Shown here: positions 1-8,331 of the stretch, piece by piece | How positions within the stretch are numbered: the first letter of the stretch is position 1 | Layout: each line of letters opens with the position of its first letter | Assembly (NCBI GenBank): GCA_965243165.1 | Contig: OZ251535.1 | Coordinates: 1,612,001 to 1,676,000, forward strand | Direction: 5' to 3' | Origin: CATQHD01 sp965243165 | Lineage (GTDB): Bacteria; Actinomycetota; Acidimicrobiia; Spongiisociales; Spongiisociaceae | DNA length: 64,000 nt | The notes under the pieces: generated by a model | Database searches by the model: none | The model's input: the letters and a program-made list of their open reading frames with translations, nothing else | Told to the model about the DNA's origin: nothing | Program-made: the position numbers and the translations under genes

Positions 1-279
1 TGCCCCGGTCGGCCGCCGGGCCGCGCCGGGCGGGGCGGCCCGGCGGTTCCGGCTTGCGGGCGGCCCCGCCTTCGATCGTTCACAGGGGCCGGGCGAGGCC
101 GAGGACACCGGCAAAGCTCCCCTCTGACCTGGGGGTTGTCTCCGCAGGCAACCTTCTGCTCCGAGTCCAGGCCGAGGCCCCGCCCGCAGGCGTTCAACAA
201 CCGGAGAAATTGTATCATCGGCCCGGGGCCCTGCCCGCCGGCGGGCGGGCCGTCGATTCGAGAACTCGGGAGGAGAGAC

Positions 280-1551
280 ATGCGGTCGGGGAAGGCGCGG
301 CCAGAAGGGGGGCTGCGCAGGCAGCTGGCGGTGTGCGGGGCGTCGATGCTCTTGGCGGCGGCCTGCGCCCCGGATTACACACCGGGGCCTCTGGGGGCGG
401 TGGAGGTGGGGCCGGGGGAGAAGATCCAGGTGCGGATGTTCCTGTCCCCCGACGAGGGGGGGTCGGGCATCACCAACCAGCGGATCGTACCGATCGCCTT
501 GGAGCACTACGGACCGGTCCGCGGTTTCGAGGTGAGCCTCGGCGGCGGCAACGTCGACGACGACTGCACCCCCGAGGGCGGGCGGTCCGCCGCGCAGACG
601 ATCATCGACGAGGGGCGGGTGATAGGAGTGATCGGCACCACCTGTTCGGCGGCGGCGGCCGAGGCGTCGCCCCTGCTGACCGGGGAAGGGTTGGTGATGA
701 TCTCGTCGACCAACACCTCCCCGAGGCTCACCTCCGACCTGGCGGGCAACCCCGGCGAGTACCGCCGCGAAGGGTATTACCGGACTTCGGACAACGACCT
801 GCTCCAGGGCGCCTCGGTGGCGCGGTTCCTGCACCTGGAGAAGGGCGTCACCAGGGCGGCGGCGGTCCACAACGGCGACGTGTACACCGAGAGCCTGGCC
901 CGGGCCTTCGCCGGCTCGTTCCGGGGAATGGGGGGTGAGATCGTCTGGTTCGGCGCGGTGGACGAATCCCGGGAGGACATGTCGGCGGTGCTCGCCGAGA
1001 TGGCGGCCGGCTCGCCCCAGGCGCTGTACTTCCCCGTCAGCAGGGAGAACGCCTTTGGATTGGTGCAGGGCGCGGCGGAGACGGCCGGTATGGAAGACGT
1101 CCTGCTGCTCACCTCCGACGCTTTGCTGGAGGACATCTTCATGGAGCGGGAAGAAACCGAGGGGGTGTTCTTCTCGGGGCCCGACAACCGCTTCCGCGGC
1201 GCCGAGAACCAGAGCACCGGACAGCACGCAGCCGACATCCTCGCCGAGTACCGGGCGGAGTACGGCCATGATCCTGAGACCCCCTTCTGGGCCCACACCT
1301 ACGACGCCGCCGTGCTGCTGCTCGACGCGATCGAGGCCGCCTCCTTCGTGGACGGCGGGACGCTGGTGGTGGACCGGTCCGCAGTGCGGGAGCATCTGAA
1401 CGGGATTTCGGAGTACGGGGGGATCATCGGGTCGATCACCTGCGACGAGTTCGGCGACTGCGGGGTGGGGAAGCTGGTCGTCATCGAGCACATCGACTCC
1501 GGCGGCCTGGCCGCCTCCAAGGCCAACATCGTCTACGAGTTCGGAACCTGA
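280..1551 (+). CDS. Branched-chain amino-acid/urea-type substrate-binding lipoprotein (LivJ-like, Peripla_BP_6)
   Basis: Extracytoplasmic solute-binding protein of the LivJ/type I periplasmic-binding fold, expected to deliver an amino acid, amide or urea-like ligand to an ABC importer. The start at 280 is chosen because a GGGAGGAGAG ribosome site ends three bases before it; longer open frame upstream lacks this. The N-terminus has a hydrophobic stretch ending in the lipobox LLAAAC, so the mature protein should be a lipoprotein. Family hallmarks are the GVIGTTCS segment, the SSTNTSP segment that usually contacts ligand, and the late HTYDAA motif. No permease or ATPase genes lie beside it, so it is an orphan receptor here. 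Substrate cannot be told. Confidence 0.85.
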   Translation: MRSGKARPEGGLRRQLAVCGASMLLAAACAPDYTPGPLGAVEVGPGEKIQVRMFLSPDEGGSGITNQRIVPIALEHYGPVRGFEVSLGGGNVDDDCTPEGGRSAAQTIIDEGRVIGVIGTTCSAAAAEASPLLTGEGLVMISSTNTSPRLTSDLAGNPGEYRREGYYRTSDNDLLQGASVARFLHLEKGVTRAAAVHNGDVYTESLARAFAGSFRGMGGEIVWFGAVDESREDMSAVLAEMAAGSPQALYFPVSRENAFGLVQGAAETAGMEDVLLLTSDALLEDIFMEREETEGVFFSGPDNRFRGAENQSTGQHAADILAEYRAEYGHDPETPFWAHTYDAAVLLLDAIEAASFVDGGTLVVDRSAVREHLNGISEYGGIIGSITCDEFGDCGVGKLVVIEHIDSGGLAASKANIVYEFGT

Positions 1552-1648
1552 GCGCCTCCCCCCGGCGGGCCTGAAGAGGCGGTGATCCCGAAGGGGAGGG
1601 CGGGGCGGTTAGCATGGGCGCGCGCTCGGTATCGCGGAAAGGAATCGA

Positions 1649-2101
1649 ATGCTCGAAGCCCTGTTGTTCTTGCACATCCTCGGGGCGGCGGCCTGGTTGG
1701 GCGCCAACCTGGTGCGGGCCTTGGCCGGCCGGGCCTTTGCGAAGGGAGAAGACGCCGCCGCCGCCTCCTGGCACCGGACCACCATCACCGTCGGGCGGTT
1801 GATCCACACCCCGGCCGCCGTAGTGGTGTTCATCACGGGGTTCGGCCTGATCGGGATGTCGGAAGGCCGCTTCGAGATGACCGACCCCTTCGTGGTGGTC
1901 GGCATCATCGTGGTCGTGGTGGGGGCGGTGCTCGGCATGGCCGTGCTGGGCCCCAACGGAGAGCGGATCGCCTCCGCCTACGAGCAGGGCGACCGCCAGC
2001 TCGCCGAAACAGTGGCCCGCCGCTCGAGCGTGGTCGGATGGTTCGACACCGCATTGGTCGCCTTCGCCACCCTGGTCATGGTGCTCCACTGGGGCGCCTG
2101 A
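1649..2101 (+). CDS. Four-helix integral membrane protein (DUF2269/CopD-like)
   Basis: Small integral membrane protein of 150 residues with about four hydrophobic helices (residues ~3-25, ~50-70, ~80-102 and ~130-148). The first helix carries an H-x3-A-x2-W-x-G-x-N arrangement (HILGAAAWLGAN) and a second His opens helix two (LIHTP), which recalls the DUF2269/CopD families of putative metal- or heme-linked membrane proteins. No start-proximal strong ribosome site is obvious, but the coding frame begins directly at the first hydrophobic helix. It follows the LivJ-like lipoprotein on the same strand after ~97 bases and may or may not be cotranscribed. Function unknown. Confidence 0.7.
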   Translation: MLEALLFLHILGAAAWLGANLVRALAGRAFAKGEDAAAASWHRTTITVGRLIHTPAAVVVFITGFGLIGMSEGRFEMTDPFVVVGIIVVVVGAVLGMAVLGPNGERIASAYEQGDRQLAETVARRSSVVGWFDTALVAFATLVMVLHWGA

Positions 2102-2137
2102 GGTTCGTCATGCTCAAGGCCTGATCGAAGCGGCCGG

Positions 2138-2584
2138 TCAGATAGTTTTTCCGCCGCACTTCCGCACCCTCGGTAAAAGGGCTGTGCCGTTGGCCTGCCG
2201 CAGTGGTCCATACCGCCTTGTGTCTACTCTTCTTCTATACTTGTAGGCCAACAAAACCTGTGGTCTGTATGATCCAAGTTCGCCGAACTGCTCGGAATTT
2301 TCAGCTATAATATTCAAACCCGATTGTACTTGTTCCCAAGCCTTCTTACGCAGTTGTCTCTTTATCTCTATTACAAACCACTCGTATCTGTTGTTATATT
2401 TTCTTAGTACAAGAAGGTCTGGTTTCTTCGTTCCTTTTTCAAGAAATGACTGGCATTTATCACAATCTATAGCCATCAGGAATCCCTGGAAGTCAAGGAC
2501 ACATTCTTGATGATCTATAGGGTTGCCGGAAATCAAGCACCCGTGTTGAAAGTGGATGGCACGTAGGTGCTCTACTTCTATCAC
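2138..2584 (-). CDS. Small PD-(D/E)XK-like putative nuclease paired with an AAA ATPase
   Basis: A 148-residue protein not matching a named family that I recognise. A compact PDLLVL...FVIEIK block at residues ~53-75 fits the PD-(D/E)XK nuclease signature (Asp, then Glu-x-Lys on the next strand), followed by a Gln (QVQSGLN) on a helix as in many such folds. The C-terminus is basic. Its start overlaps the stop of the upstream ATPase gene by four bases, so the two are almost surely translated together. Composition is AT-rich against GC-rich neighbours, pointing to horizontal acquisition. I infer the effector of a two-gene defence cassette; it could instead be a non-catalytic DNA-binding relative. 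Confidence 0.6.
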   Translation of the reverse strand: MIEVEHLRAIHFQHGCLISGNPIDHQECVLDFQGFLMAIDCDKCQSFLEKGTKKPDLLVLRKYNNRYEWFVIEIKRQLRKKAWEQVQSGLNIIAENSEQFGELGSYRPQVLLAYKYRRRVDTRRYGPLRQANGTALLPRVRKCGGKTI

Positions 2585-4053
2585 GCTAGTAGATCTAATA
2601 GATCTGCTGTGTCTTCTGACAGCTCGTTGGCGACCTCAAGGTACTCGTCTTCGGATATACCCCAGTCAGGCTCAATTATTTCTTGAGTGACCCGAACAGG
2701 TCCAGCAGATTGGGAGTGTTGGAACCTATATACAGCTATATCATCAATAGCAATGTGCTCAGTACCTGGATATGTATCAGTATTCTTATTTAGTTTATTC
2801 TTCAATTGCCCCCGCAGGATACAATTCGATAACTCATGAAGTAATATCGAACTGTGTGTTGCACATACCACCTTTATGCCCTGGTTGACCAGGCCGACCA
2901 AGACTCGGGCAACGAGTCGAATGGCCTCGGGATGCAAATGTGATTCTGGTTCATCGATGATGAGCAGATCGTTGGGTGATACGAGGTGTTCCATCCACAT
3001 GGCTAGGGGAGCAAGGTCCGCTACCATTGAAGAAGCGCGATGGACCGCGATCCTGTGTCCATCTTGTTGATATTCCAGGGTAGGGACCATATTCTCCGCT
3101 GATCCTGCCCGGATACTGCCCCCCATGACTTCTCTCAATAGAGTTTGTGTGCCAGTTGTATCGGATTTGTCATCTCTGCGGGATCTAGTCTGGGAGTGTG
3201 GTCGGCGCGAGCCTATTATATTCGCCAATGACGAGACGAAATCCAAGGCGACTCCACCGAGTGAGGAGTCAGGAATTTTGGACAAGCCAAATCGCTTTTT
3301 GTCGAGATCCAAGCGCAATTTTATCACATCGGTCCACGCATTGAGCAAACCTGATCTTCCGGCTGGCAGATAATGTGCCTTACCATTTAGGCCTATGCGG
3401 CGAAAAAACTCACTCCAGACCGTGCTTGTTATAAGAAAAGATATCTCCCGATTACGTATCCCTTTGTCTCCCTCCTTTTTACTCATATTCTGCCAAAACA
3501 TGAACTCGGATCGGATGTAATTACCTGACTTGTCCAAAGTAAGAAATTTGTCTGGCACTTTAAGCGGACGCAGGGATCCAGTTTCAGCATTTTTGAAAAG
3601 ACAAGTTCTCGCTTTATCTATTAGATCTTGATGGAGTTCGACCTTTATTTCTGTTGGTTGGTCCCATCTTGTTATATCTCCTAGGTCTGGTACTCCAAAA
3701 TATTCCAGTAGATAATTCTGGAGCTCATCCCCGGAGTTATTGAGTAGGTTATTGATCCAATAATTGGCTTTATCTTCTAGCTCAGACGGAAACTTAAATG
3801 GATACTCGGAAGCAGTCTGTGCTGCTCGCAATAGGAGCTCTATTTCATCATCATCTAGGGCGTCTAGCAAGCCATAGGGCTTTACTGCTTTGTGGGTTGC
3901 ATAGATAGCCTGGGCAAGGTAGGTCTTGCCCGTATTGTTCTTTCCTATCAGCACAGTGAGAGGCTTCAGCTCGACGTCGGCGTGTTCGATAGGGCCGAGA
4001 TTCTCGACCACGAGTCTGAGATTGGTTGCGCCCATGTCCCTTCCTTCCGACAA
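2581..4053 (-). CDS. AAA-family ATPase (AAA_15/AAA_21, OLD-like) of a putative defence pair
   Basis: SMC/ABC-like ATPase of 490 residues. It opens with the strand pattern LRLVVENLGPIEHADVELK, then Walker A GKNNTGKT (~residues 38-45). The C-terminal half has the signature-like SSMVADLAPLA, Walker B LLIIDEPESHLHPEA (~365-380) and the H-loop VVCATHSS. No TOPRIM nuclease domain follows, unlike OLD or GajA, so catalysis is probably supplied by the overlapping downstream nuclease-like gene. A GGAAGGAAGGG ribosome site precedes the ATG. The gene is markedly AT-rich compared with deoD and other neighbours. The arrangement resembles ATPase-effector pairs such as PARIS or Septu in logic, but the partner differs from either. 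Confidence 0.8.
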   Translation of the reverse strand: MSEGRDMGATNLRLVVENLGPIEHADVELKPLTVLIGKNNTGKTYLAQAIYATHKAVKPYGLLDALDDDEIELLLRAAQTASEYPFKFPSELEDKANYWINNLLNNSGDELQNYLLEYFGVPDLGDITRWDQPTEIKVELHQDLIDKARTCLFKNAETGSLRPLKVPDKFLTLDKSGNYIRSEFMFWQNMSKKEGDKGIRNREISFLITSTVWSEFFRRIGLNGKAHYLPAGRSGLLNAWTDVIKLRLDLDKKRFGLSKIPDSSLGGVALDFVSSLANIIGSRRPHSQTRSRRDDKSDTTGTQTLLREVMGGSIRAGSAENMVPTLEYQQDGHRIAVHRASSMVADLAPLAMWMEHLVSPNDLLIIDEPESHLHPEAIRLVARVLVGLVNQGIKVVCATHSSILLHELSNCILRGQLKNKLNKNTDTYPGTEHIAIDDIAVYRFQHSQSAGPVRVTQEIIEPDWGISEDEYLEVANELSEDTADLLDLLA

Positions 4054-4107
4054 CAGCTTAGCCTGTCCTTGGGGCGTATTGGCTCTATGTCAGCCCGAAC
4101 GCCCAGT

Positions 4108-4824
4108 TTATTGCGGAAGGCTGCGGATGGTCTCGAGGGCGATCCTCACCATGCCGTCGAAGGTGCGCTCCCGCTCGTCGGGGGAGGAGGCTTCGCCGGT
4201 GACGAGGTGGTCGGAGACGGTAACGACGGCCAGCGCCCGCGCCCGCTCCTCGGCGGCGATGGCGTACAGCCCGGCCGCTTCCATCTCCACCGCCAGCACC
4301 CCCATCCGCTGCCAGATCTCGAGGGCGTTGTCGTAGGTGTTGTAGAACAGGTCGGAGGTGTGGAGGTTGCCGACGCGGGCCTCGATGCCCAGCCGGCCGG
4401 CGGCGTCGGCGGCCGCCCGCAGCAGCCCGAAGTCGGCGGTGGGGGCGTAGTCCCATCCGTTGTAGCGCCGGCGGTTGACGGTCGAGTCGGTGCAGGCGCC
4501 GATGGCCAGGATCGCATCCTTCATCTTCACGTCGGGGGAGATGCCGCCGCAGGTGCCCACCCGGATGAGGTTCTTCACCCCGTAGGTGCGGATCAGCTCG
4601 GTGATGTAGATGGACGCCGACGGCACCCCCATGCCGGTGCCCATCACAGACACCGGAACGCCCCGGTAGGAGCCGGTGAACCCCAGCATGTTGCGGACCG
4701 AGGTCACCTCCGCCGCGTCTTCGAGGAAGGCCTCGGCTATGTAGCGGGCGCGCAGCGGGTCGCCCGGCAGCAGGATCGACTCTGCGAACGCCCCTTCGGG
4801 GGCCGATATATGGGGGGTGGCCAC
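4108..4824 (-). CDS. deoD: Purine nucleoside phosphorylase, DeoD type
   Basis: Hexameric purine nucleoside phosphorylase (238 residues, normal for the family) that cleaves purine nucleosides with phosphate to free base and (deoxy)ribose-1-phosphate in salvage. Conserved landmarks run in order: MATPHI start, LLPGDPLRARYIA phosphate-binding segment, MLGFTGSYRG, GMGVPSASIY, RVGTCGGISP, the VEMEAAGLY ribose-binding motif and the VSDH catalytic Asp segment. It is divergently oriented from the IclR regulator gene across 116 bases, so that regulator is a candidate for its control. The gene is GC-rich and typical of the host, in contrast to the ATPase cassette just downstream. Confidence 0.95.
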   Translation of the reverse strand: MATPHISAPEGAFAESILLPGDPLRARYIAEAFLEDAAEVTSVRNMLGFTGSYRGVPVSVMGTGMGVPSASIYITELIRTYGVKNLIRVGTCGGISPDVKMKDAILAIGACTDSTVNRRRYNGWDYAPTADFGLLRAAADAAGRLGIEARVGNLHTSDLFYNTYDNALEIWQRMGVLAVEMEAAGLYAIAAEERARALAVVTVSDHLVTGEASSPDERERTFDGMVRIALETIRSLPQ

Positions 4825-4885
4825 AGATTCCTCCTTCTCCTCGGCGGGCGGCTCGGGCTCGGGCGCCTCGGCCGGCCCCGTCTTC

Positions 4886-4902
4886 GTTCCACCATGTGGT
4901 AC
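4886..4902. promoter_or_regulatory. Imperfect palindrome in the deoD/IclR divergent promoter region
   Basis: The 116-base space between the divergent deoD and IclR-type genes contains GTTCCAC-cat-GTGG-TAC, an imperfect inverted repeat. IclR-family proteins bind short palindromes near their own start, so this is a candidate operator. It is a single weak match and the assignment is inference only. Confidence 0.3.
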
Positions 4903-4940
4903 GGTTGCCCGCGAGTCTAGACCCGCCCCGGGGAGGCCGA

Positions 4941-5675
4941 ATGAGCAGCGTGCGGTCCATCGAGCGGGCCTTCGCGTTGCTCGAGGCCGTCTCGGTTTCC
5001 GAGCAGGGGGTCACCGGCCTGGCCGAACGGGCGGGCATTCCCAAGAGCACGGCGGCGCGGATCCTCAAAACCCTGGAAACGATGGGGGCGGTGGAGAGGG
5101 CGCAGGAGGGCGTCTACCGGATCGGGCCCAAGGTGTACGGGCTGTCCGCCGCCCGGAGCCGGTCGGCCGAGCTGCTGCACAAGGCCCGCCCCCGCCTCGA
5201 GATGCTGGCCAGGGTGCTGGGCGAGGACGCCGGGCTGGCGGTGCAGGACGGCAACCAGGTCCACTTCATCGCCCAAGAAGACGCCGACAACAACGTGGTG
5301 GTGCGGGACTGGACGGGGACGCTGCTCCCTATGTACGTGGTTCCTTCCGGCCTGGTCATCCTGGCCCACTGGCCGCCGGACCAGCTGGACCGCTACCTGA
5401 GGGAGAAGCTCAAGCCCTACACCCGGCGCACGGTTACGGATCCGGCGCTCATCCGCAAGCGCCTGAAACGCATCCGCGAGGAGGGGTGGGCGTGGGTCAT
5501 CGAAGAGTTCGTGGAGGGCATCAACTCGGTCGCCTCCCCCGTCTACGACGACCGCGGGCGGGTGCTGGCCGCCGTCCACGTGCACGGCCCTTCCTACCGC
5601 TTTCCGGGCCGGTCCTCCCAGGGGGCGATCGCGGCCGAGGTGGCCCGGGCGGCGGCGCAGGTTTCCTCCTACTGA
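4941..5675 (+). CDS. IclR-family transcriptional regulator
   Basis: Dimeric regulator of 244 residues with the classic IclR plan. The N-terminal winged helix-turn-helix (~residues 3-65) has SIERAFALLEAV, then GIPKSTAARILKTLETMGAVER. The C-terminal effector domain (~80-240) carries VHFIAQEDADNNVVVRDW and EGINSVASPVYD. Start 4941 is set by a GGGGAGG site five bases upstream; an earlier in-frame ATG lacks one. It is transcribed away from deoD. IclR proteins usually control a nearby catabolic gene, so deoD or the downstream HD oxygenase/acyl-CoA ligase are candidates. Effector unknown. Confidence 0.9.
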   Translation: MSSVRSIERAFALLEAVSVSEQGVTGLAERAGIPKSTAARILKTLETMGAVERAQEGVYRIGPKVYGLSAARSRSAELLHKARPRLEMLARVLGEDAGLAVQDGNQVHFIAQEDADNNVVVRDWTGTLLPMYVVPSGLVILAHWPPDQLDRYLREKLKPYTRRTVTDPALIRKRLKRIREEGWAWVIEEFVEGINSVASPVYDDRGRVLAAVHVHGPSYRFPGRSSQGAIAAEVARAAAQVSSY

Positions 5676-5743
5676 CCGAGCATTCTCGGGTCCGCCCTCG
5701 TTCGGGGGGCGGGTTCGCGTCCGTTGCCGCGGGCGGAGGGCCG

Positions 5744-6298
5744 TCAGGGAGTGGAGTGCTTGCGGGCGGCGAACACCCGGCGGACCATCGGCTCGAAGAA
5801 CTCCAACGGCAGCGGCTCGTAGTCCGGATCGAAGCAGTTCTGGTCGTAGCGGGCGCAGAACTCCACCGCATCCCCGTACCAGGGGTGGTCCTCGAAGACG
5901 TCGCGGGCGTTGCGGTCCCCGCCGAAGTGGTGGAAGTAGTAGTAGCCCTGGAACAGGCCGTGATGGCGGATGATCCAGTAGTTCTTCTCGGAGACGTAGG
6001 GCCGCAGGATGTCCGCCGCCGCCTGGCTGTGGTTGTAGGGGGAGATCAGGTCGCCGATGTCGTGGAGCAGGCAGCACACCACGTACTCCTCGCTCCGCCC
6101 GTCCCGGTGGGCGCGGCTGGCCGACTGCAGGGCGTGTTCGAACCGGCTGATCCGGTAGCCGGTGTCCCCCTCGTTCCACTGCACCCACTCAAGCAGCCGG
6201 TCCACGTAGTCGGCGTGGAGGCCCTCCTCCAGGCGGGCGAGGAGCTCGTAGTCCTCCTTGGTGCCGTCTTCCATCCTGGTGAAAGAGACCTGTCGCAT
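5744..6298 (-). CDS. HD-domain protein, probably PhnZ/TmpB/MIOX-like diiron oxygenase
   Basis: A 184-residue HD-fold protein with metal-ligand pattern His (FEHALQ), His-Asp (LLHDIGD), two later His residues (IIRHHGLFQGYYYFHH) and a final Asp (FCARYDQ). The HD pair directly followed by IGD and the aromatic YYYFHHFGG stretch resemble the mixed-valent diiron oxygenases PhnZ, TmpB and myo-inositol oxygenase more than HD nucleotide hydrolases. Such enzymes cleave C-P or C-C bonds with oxygen. The ATG at 6298 follows a GAGAGCGAA region. The gene is convergent with the IclR gene and divergent from the acyl-CoA synthetase. No phosphonate or inositol genes are adjacent, so substrate remains open. Confidence 0.75.
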   Translation of the reverse strand: MRQVSFTRMEDGTKEDYELLARLEEGLHADYVDRLLEWVQWNEGDTGYRISRFEHALQSASRAHRDGRSEEYVVCCLLHDIGDLISPYNHSQAAADILRPYVSEKNYWIIRHHGLFQGYYYFHHFGGDRNARDVFEDHPWYGDAVEFCARYDQNCFDPDYEPLPLEFFEPMVRRVFAARKHSTP

Positions 6299-6442
6299 AT
6301 TCGCTCTCCGTGCTGGGTCCGGGCCGGCGCCGGGGGGCGGGAACGGCGGTTTCCCCTCGGCCTCGGCGCTTTCATCACTCAAGCGCCCGGCGGGGGTAGT
6401 ATTCATTCCGCACAGGCCGGTTTCGCACCAGGAGTTTACAAC

Positions 6443-8293
6443 ATGATGAGAGATGTCGAACGGGAACGCCTCGAGATCGACCAGACGATCGGGGACATGA
6501 CGCTGGTCGACCTGATGGACCGCAACGCCGAGAAGCACGGCAGCCTGGCGGCCCTCCGGTGGGAAGCCGACGACGGGGTGCGCACCCTGAGCTGGGCCGC
6601 CTACCGGCGGCAGGTGCGGGAGGCGGCCGCCGGTCTGCTGGCCTTGGGCGTCGGGCGGGGGGCGTTCACGGCCCTGCAGGCCTCCAACCGGCCCGAACAT
6701 GTGATCGCGGACCTGGGCGTCGTGTACGCCGGGGCCACCCCGGTCTCGGTCTACAACACCCTCGCCCCCTCCCAGATCAAATACATCGCCGGCCACTGCT
6801 CGGCCTCGGTCGCGGTCGTGGAGAACACCGACTACCTCGACCGTTGGGAGGAGATAAAGGGCGAATTGCCGGACCTCGGCTGCATCGTGGTCATGGAGCT
6901 CTCGGAGGACCGCCGCACCGAAGGGGTGATCTCTTGGGGCGATCTGCTCGCCAAGGGCAAGGCCGCCTTGGAGGAGACCCCCGATCTGGTCGACCGTTCG
7001 GCGGGGGAGGTCTCCCCGGGCGATCTGGCCACCCTCATCTACACGTCCGGCACCACCGGAACCCCCAAGGCGGTGATGGTCACCCACCGCAACCTGCTGT
7101 GGACCCTCGAGTGCGTGGCCCGCACCTTCCTGGACATCCCCGACCATCTGCGGCTGGTGTCGTATCTGCCGCTCGCCCACATCGGGGAGCGGGTGGTCAG
7201 CCACTACGCGCCGATGTGGTGGGCCGGCTCCGCCCGCTACGTGCCCGACCTGACGCAGGTGCTGCCGGCGGTGCAGGAGACCCGCCCCGACGTGTTCTTC
7301 GCGGTGCCGAGGGTGTGGGAGAAGTTCCACGCCGGGCTGATGGCCAAGCTGGAATCCAACCCCAACGCCCGCAAGCGCGCCTTGGCCCTCAAGGCGGTGG
7401 ATCTGGCCTGGTCCGTCCAGAAGCTCGAGCATTCGGGCGGCAAGCCCGGACTGGGGGACAGGATCAAGCTGGCCCTGTTCGACCGTCTGGTCTTCTCGAA
7501 GATCCGACATGGGCTGGGGCTGGACGAGCTGGTGCTGGCCATCTCGGCCGCCGCCCCCGTCTCGCCCGAACTGCTGATGTTCTTCCGCGGCATCGGCGTC
7601 CCCGTCTTCGAGCTGTACGGCATGACCGAGTCGACCGGCCCCGGCGCCACCAACCGTCCGGGCAGCGACCGGATCGGCAGCGTCGGCCCCGCCATGCCGG
7701 GGGTGGAGATCGCCACCGAGGACGACGGGGAGGTGCTGATCCGGGGCGGGCTGGTCACCGCCGGGTACTACAAGGATCCGGAGGGCACCGCCCAGACCTT
7801 CGACGACGACGGCTGGCTGCACACCGGAGACCTGGGCCGCCTCGACGGCAACGGTTTCCTGTCGATCGTCGGGCGCAAGAAGGAGATCATCATCACCGCC
7901 GCCGGCAAGAACGTGGCGCCGGCCCGGCTGGAGAACATGATCAACGAGCACGCCCTCATCTCCCAGGCCTGCCTGGTGGGGGACGGGCGCCGCTACCTGA
8001 CGCTGCTGGTGGCTCTCGACCCCGACAACGCCCCCGGATGGGCCGAGAGCAACGGGGTCGAGTACGAGAGTTTCGAGGCCTTCAGCCGCACCCCCCGGGT
8101 GGCCGAGGAGGTGGAGCGGATCGTAGAGGCCGCCAACGGCGAGGTCGCCCGGGTGGAGCAGGCCCGCAAGTGGTACATCGCCTCCGAGCCCTGGACGGTG
8201 GAGACCGGAGAGCTGACCCCCTCCCTCAAGCTGAAGCGCCGGGTGGTGCTGGAGAACTACTCCGCCCAGATCGAGGAGATGTACGCCGACTGA
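6443..8293 (+). CDS. Long-chain fatty-acid--CoA ligase (AMP-binding, FadD15-like)
   Basis: Adenylate-forming acyl-CoA synthetase of 616 residues, normal for the long-chain class: it activates a fatty acid with ATP to acyl-AMP and then acyl-CoA. Motifs include the P-loop YTSGTTGTPKAVMVTH (~residues 197-212), the LPLAHIGER linker, ELYGMTESTG and the A8 hinge GWLHTGDLGRLD followed by GRKKEIIITAAGKNVAP, whose Lys is the conserved catalytic one. AGGAG eight bases upstream supports the start at 6443, although a much longer open frame runs through from upstream. Lies ahead of a 2-hydroxyacid dehydrogenase on the same strand. Chain-length preference cannot be read. Confidence 0.95.
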   Translation: MMRDVERERLEIDQTIGDMTLVDLMDRNAEKHGSLAALRWEADDGVRTLSWAAYRRQVREAAAGLLALGVGRGAFTALQASNRPEHVIADLGVVYAGATPVSVYNTLAPSQIKYIAGHCSASVAVVENTDYLDRWEEIKGELPDLGCIVVMELSEDRRTEGVISWGDLLAKGKAALEETPDLVDRSAGEVSPGDLATLIYTSGTTGTPKAVMVTHRNLLWTLECVARTFLDIPDHLRLVSYLPLAHIGERVVSHYAPMWWAGSARYVPDLTQVLPAVQETRPDVFFAVPRVWEKFHAGLMAKLESNPNARKRALALKAVDLAWSVQKLEHSGGKPGLGDRIKLALFDRLVFSKIRHGLGLDELVLAISAAAPVSPELLMFFRGIGVPVFELYGMTESTGPGATNRPGSDRIGSVGPAMPGVEIATEDDGEVLIRGGLVTAGYYKDPEGTAQTFDDDGWLHTGDLGRLDGNGFLSIVGRKKEIIITAAGKNVAPARLENMINEHALISQACLVGDGRRYLTLLVALDPDNAPGWAESNGVEYESFEAFSRTPRVAEEVERIVEAANGEVARVEQARKWYIASEPWTVETGELTPSLKLKRRVVLENYSAQIEEMYAD

Positions 8294-8331
8294 CCCGCGC
8301 CGTTCCCGGCCGGTCGCCTCGGCAGGCTGAT

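Noticed and set aside
6299..7951. Minus-strand extension of the HD-domain gene opposite the acyl-CoA ligase
   Set aside because: The conserved HD protein begins at 6298; the extension is antisense to strongly conserved ligase motifs and has no ribosome site.
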